6,452 nucleotides of DNA from an uncultured Bacilli bacterium (GTDB lineage Bacteria; Bacillota_I; Bacilli_A; RF39; UBA660): NCBI GenBank assembly GCA_948687865.1, contig CAPQQE010000081.1, positions 1-6,452 on the forward strand. Reading direction: 5' to 3'. The position numbers and the translations under genes were made by a program. Numbering within the stretch: position 1 is the first letter of the stretch; the number at the start of each line of letters is the position of its first letter. Positions 6,217 through 6,452 of the stretch are shown in pieces. Under the pieces are notes generated by a model, which worked only from the letters and a program-made list of their open reading frames with translations, searched no databases and was not told where the DNA came from.

Positions 6217-6452
6217 TATTAATATTAAGAAAAATATTTAAAATCCAAAAATTCATTTAAAGATAATATAAAATATTACAGTACTCAAATAACTTTTATA
6301 ACTAATAATTAATAAATACTGACTAATATATACTTTGAATTACAAAACTTTGCCACAAAAATAATATTTGTTCGCTTGTTCTTAATGTTAACAAGTAATA
6401 TAATTATTATAGGAACATTTGATGTGAGTGCCATCCTCCAATCTTGAAAAAG
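6217..6452. other. About 236 bp without a supportable gene
   Basis: No tRNA, rRNA or convincing coding region is visible. The part up to about 6340 is almost pure A and T. A 47-codon minus-strand frame runs in from the right edge and stops at 6309, but its sequence resembles no family I know. The last roughly 50 bases are visibly richer in G and C. A 6-bp inverted repeat CTTGTT/AACAAG lies within about 6374-6394, without a T-tract on the minus strand. The edge may carry the end of an upstream gene or element. Confidence 0.5.

Noticed and set aside
6309..6452. Partial minus-strand coding region entering from the right edge (47 codons)
   Set aside because: The translated sequence matches no family I know, codon use differs from the neighbouring genes, and the other two frames close quickly, so open length alone is not evidence.

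Overview
The window is very AT-rich (about a quarter G+C by eye) and gene-dense. Every supported gene lies on the minus strand. Short intergenic gaps, strong AGGAGG-type ribosome sites, GTG and TTG starts, AGA-dominated arginine and the lspA-rluD order suggest a low-G+C Bacillota (Clostridia, Tissierellia or a Bacilli/Mollicutes relative). I cannot place it more finely. TGG encodes tryptophan and nothing points to a non-standard code.

In transcription order (right to left): about 230 bp with no supportable gene (6217-6452); a tRNA-Ser(GCT) with its own extended -10 promoter and an intrinsic terminator; then a metal-resistance operon. That operon holds an ArsR/SmtB-family repressor and a Zn/Cd-type P1B ATPase that starts inside the repressor gene. 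Its promoter (TTGACA-17-TAGTAT) is flanked by two near-identical SmtB/CadC-like inverted repeats, which suggests metal-relieved autorepression. A bidirectional-looking terminator ends it.

Next is a second operon: an unrecognised 126-residue protein, then a MacB-type ABC transporter. The transporter's ATPase and permease halves lie in different, overlapping frames, which looks like one fused gene broken by a frameshift. Its putative promoter contains a perfect 8-6-8 inverted repeat in the -35/-10 spacer, unlike the metal operators.

Last come lspA (lipoprotein signal peptidase) and rluD (23S rRNA pseudouridine synthase). They overlap and are translationally coupled; rluD runs off the left edge.

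Most of this is ordinary housekeeping and metal-resistance content. The best leads are the orphan 126-residue protein with its own operator-like promoter next to a split ABC exporter, and the paired operators around the metal-resistance promoter. I saw no CRISPR array, complete insertion sequence or phage gene.
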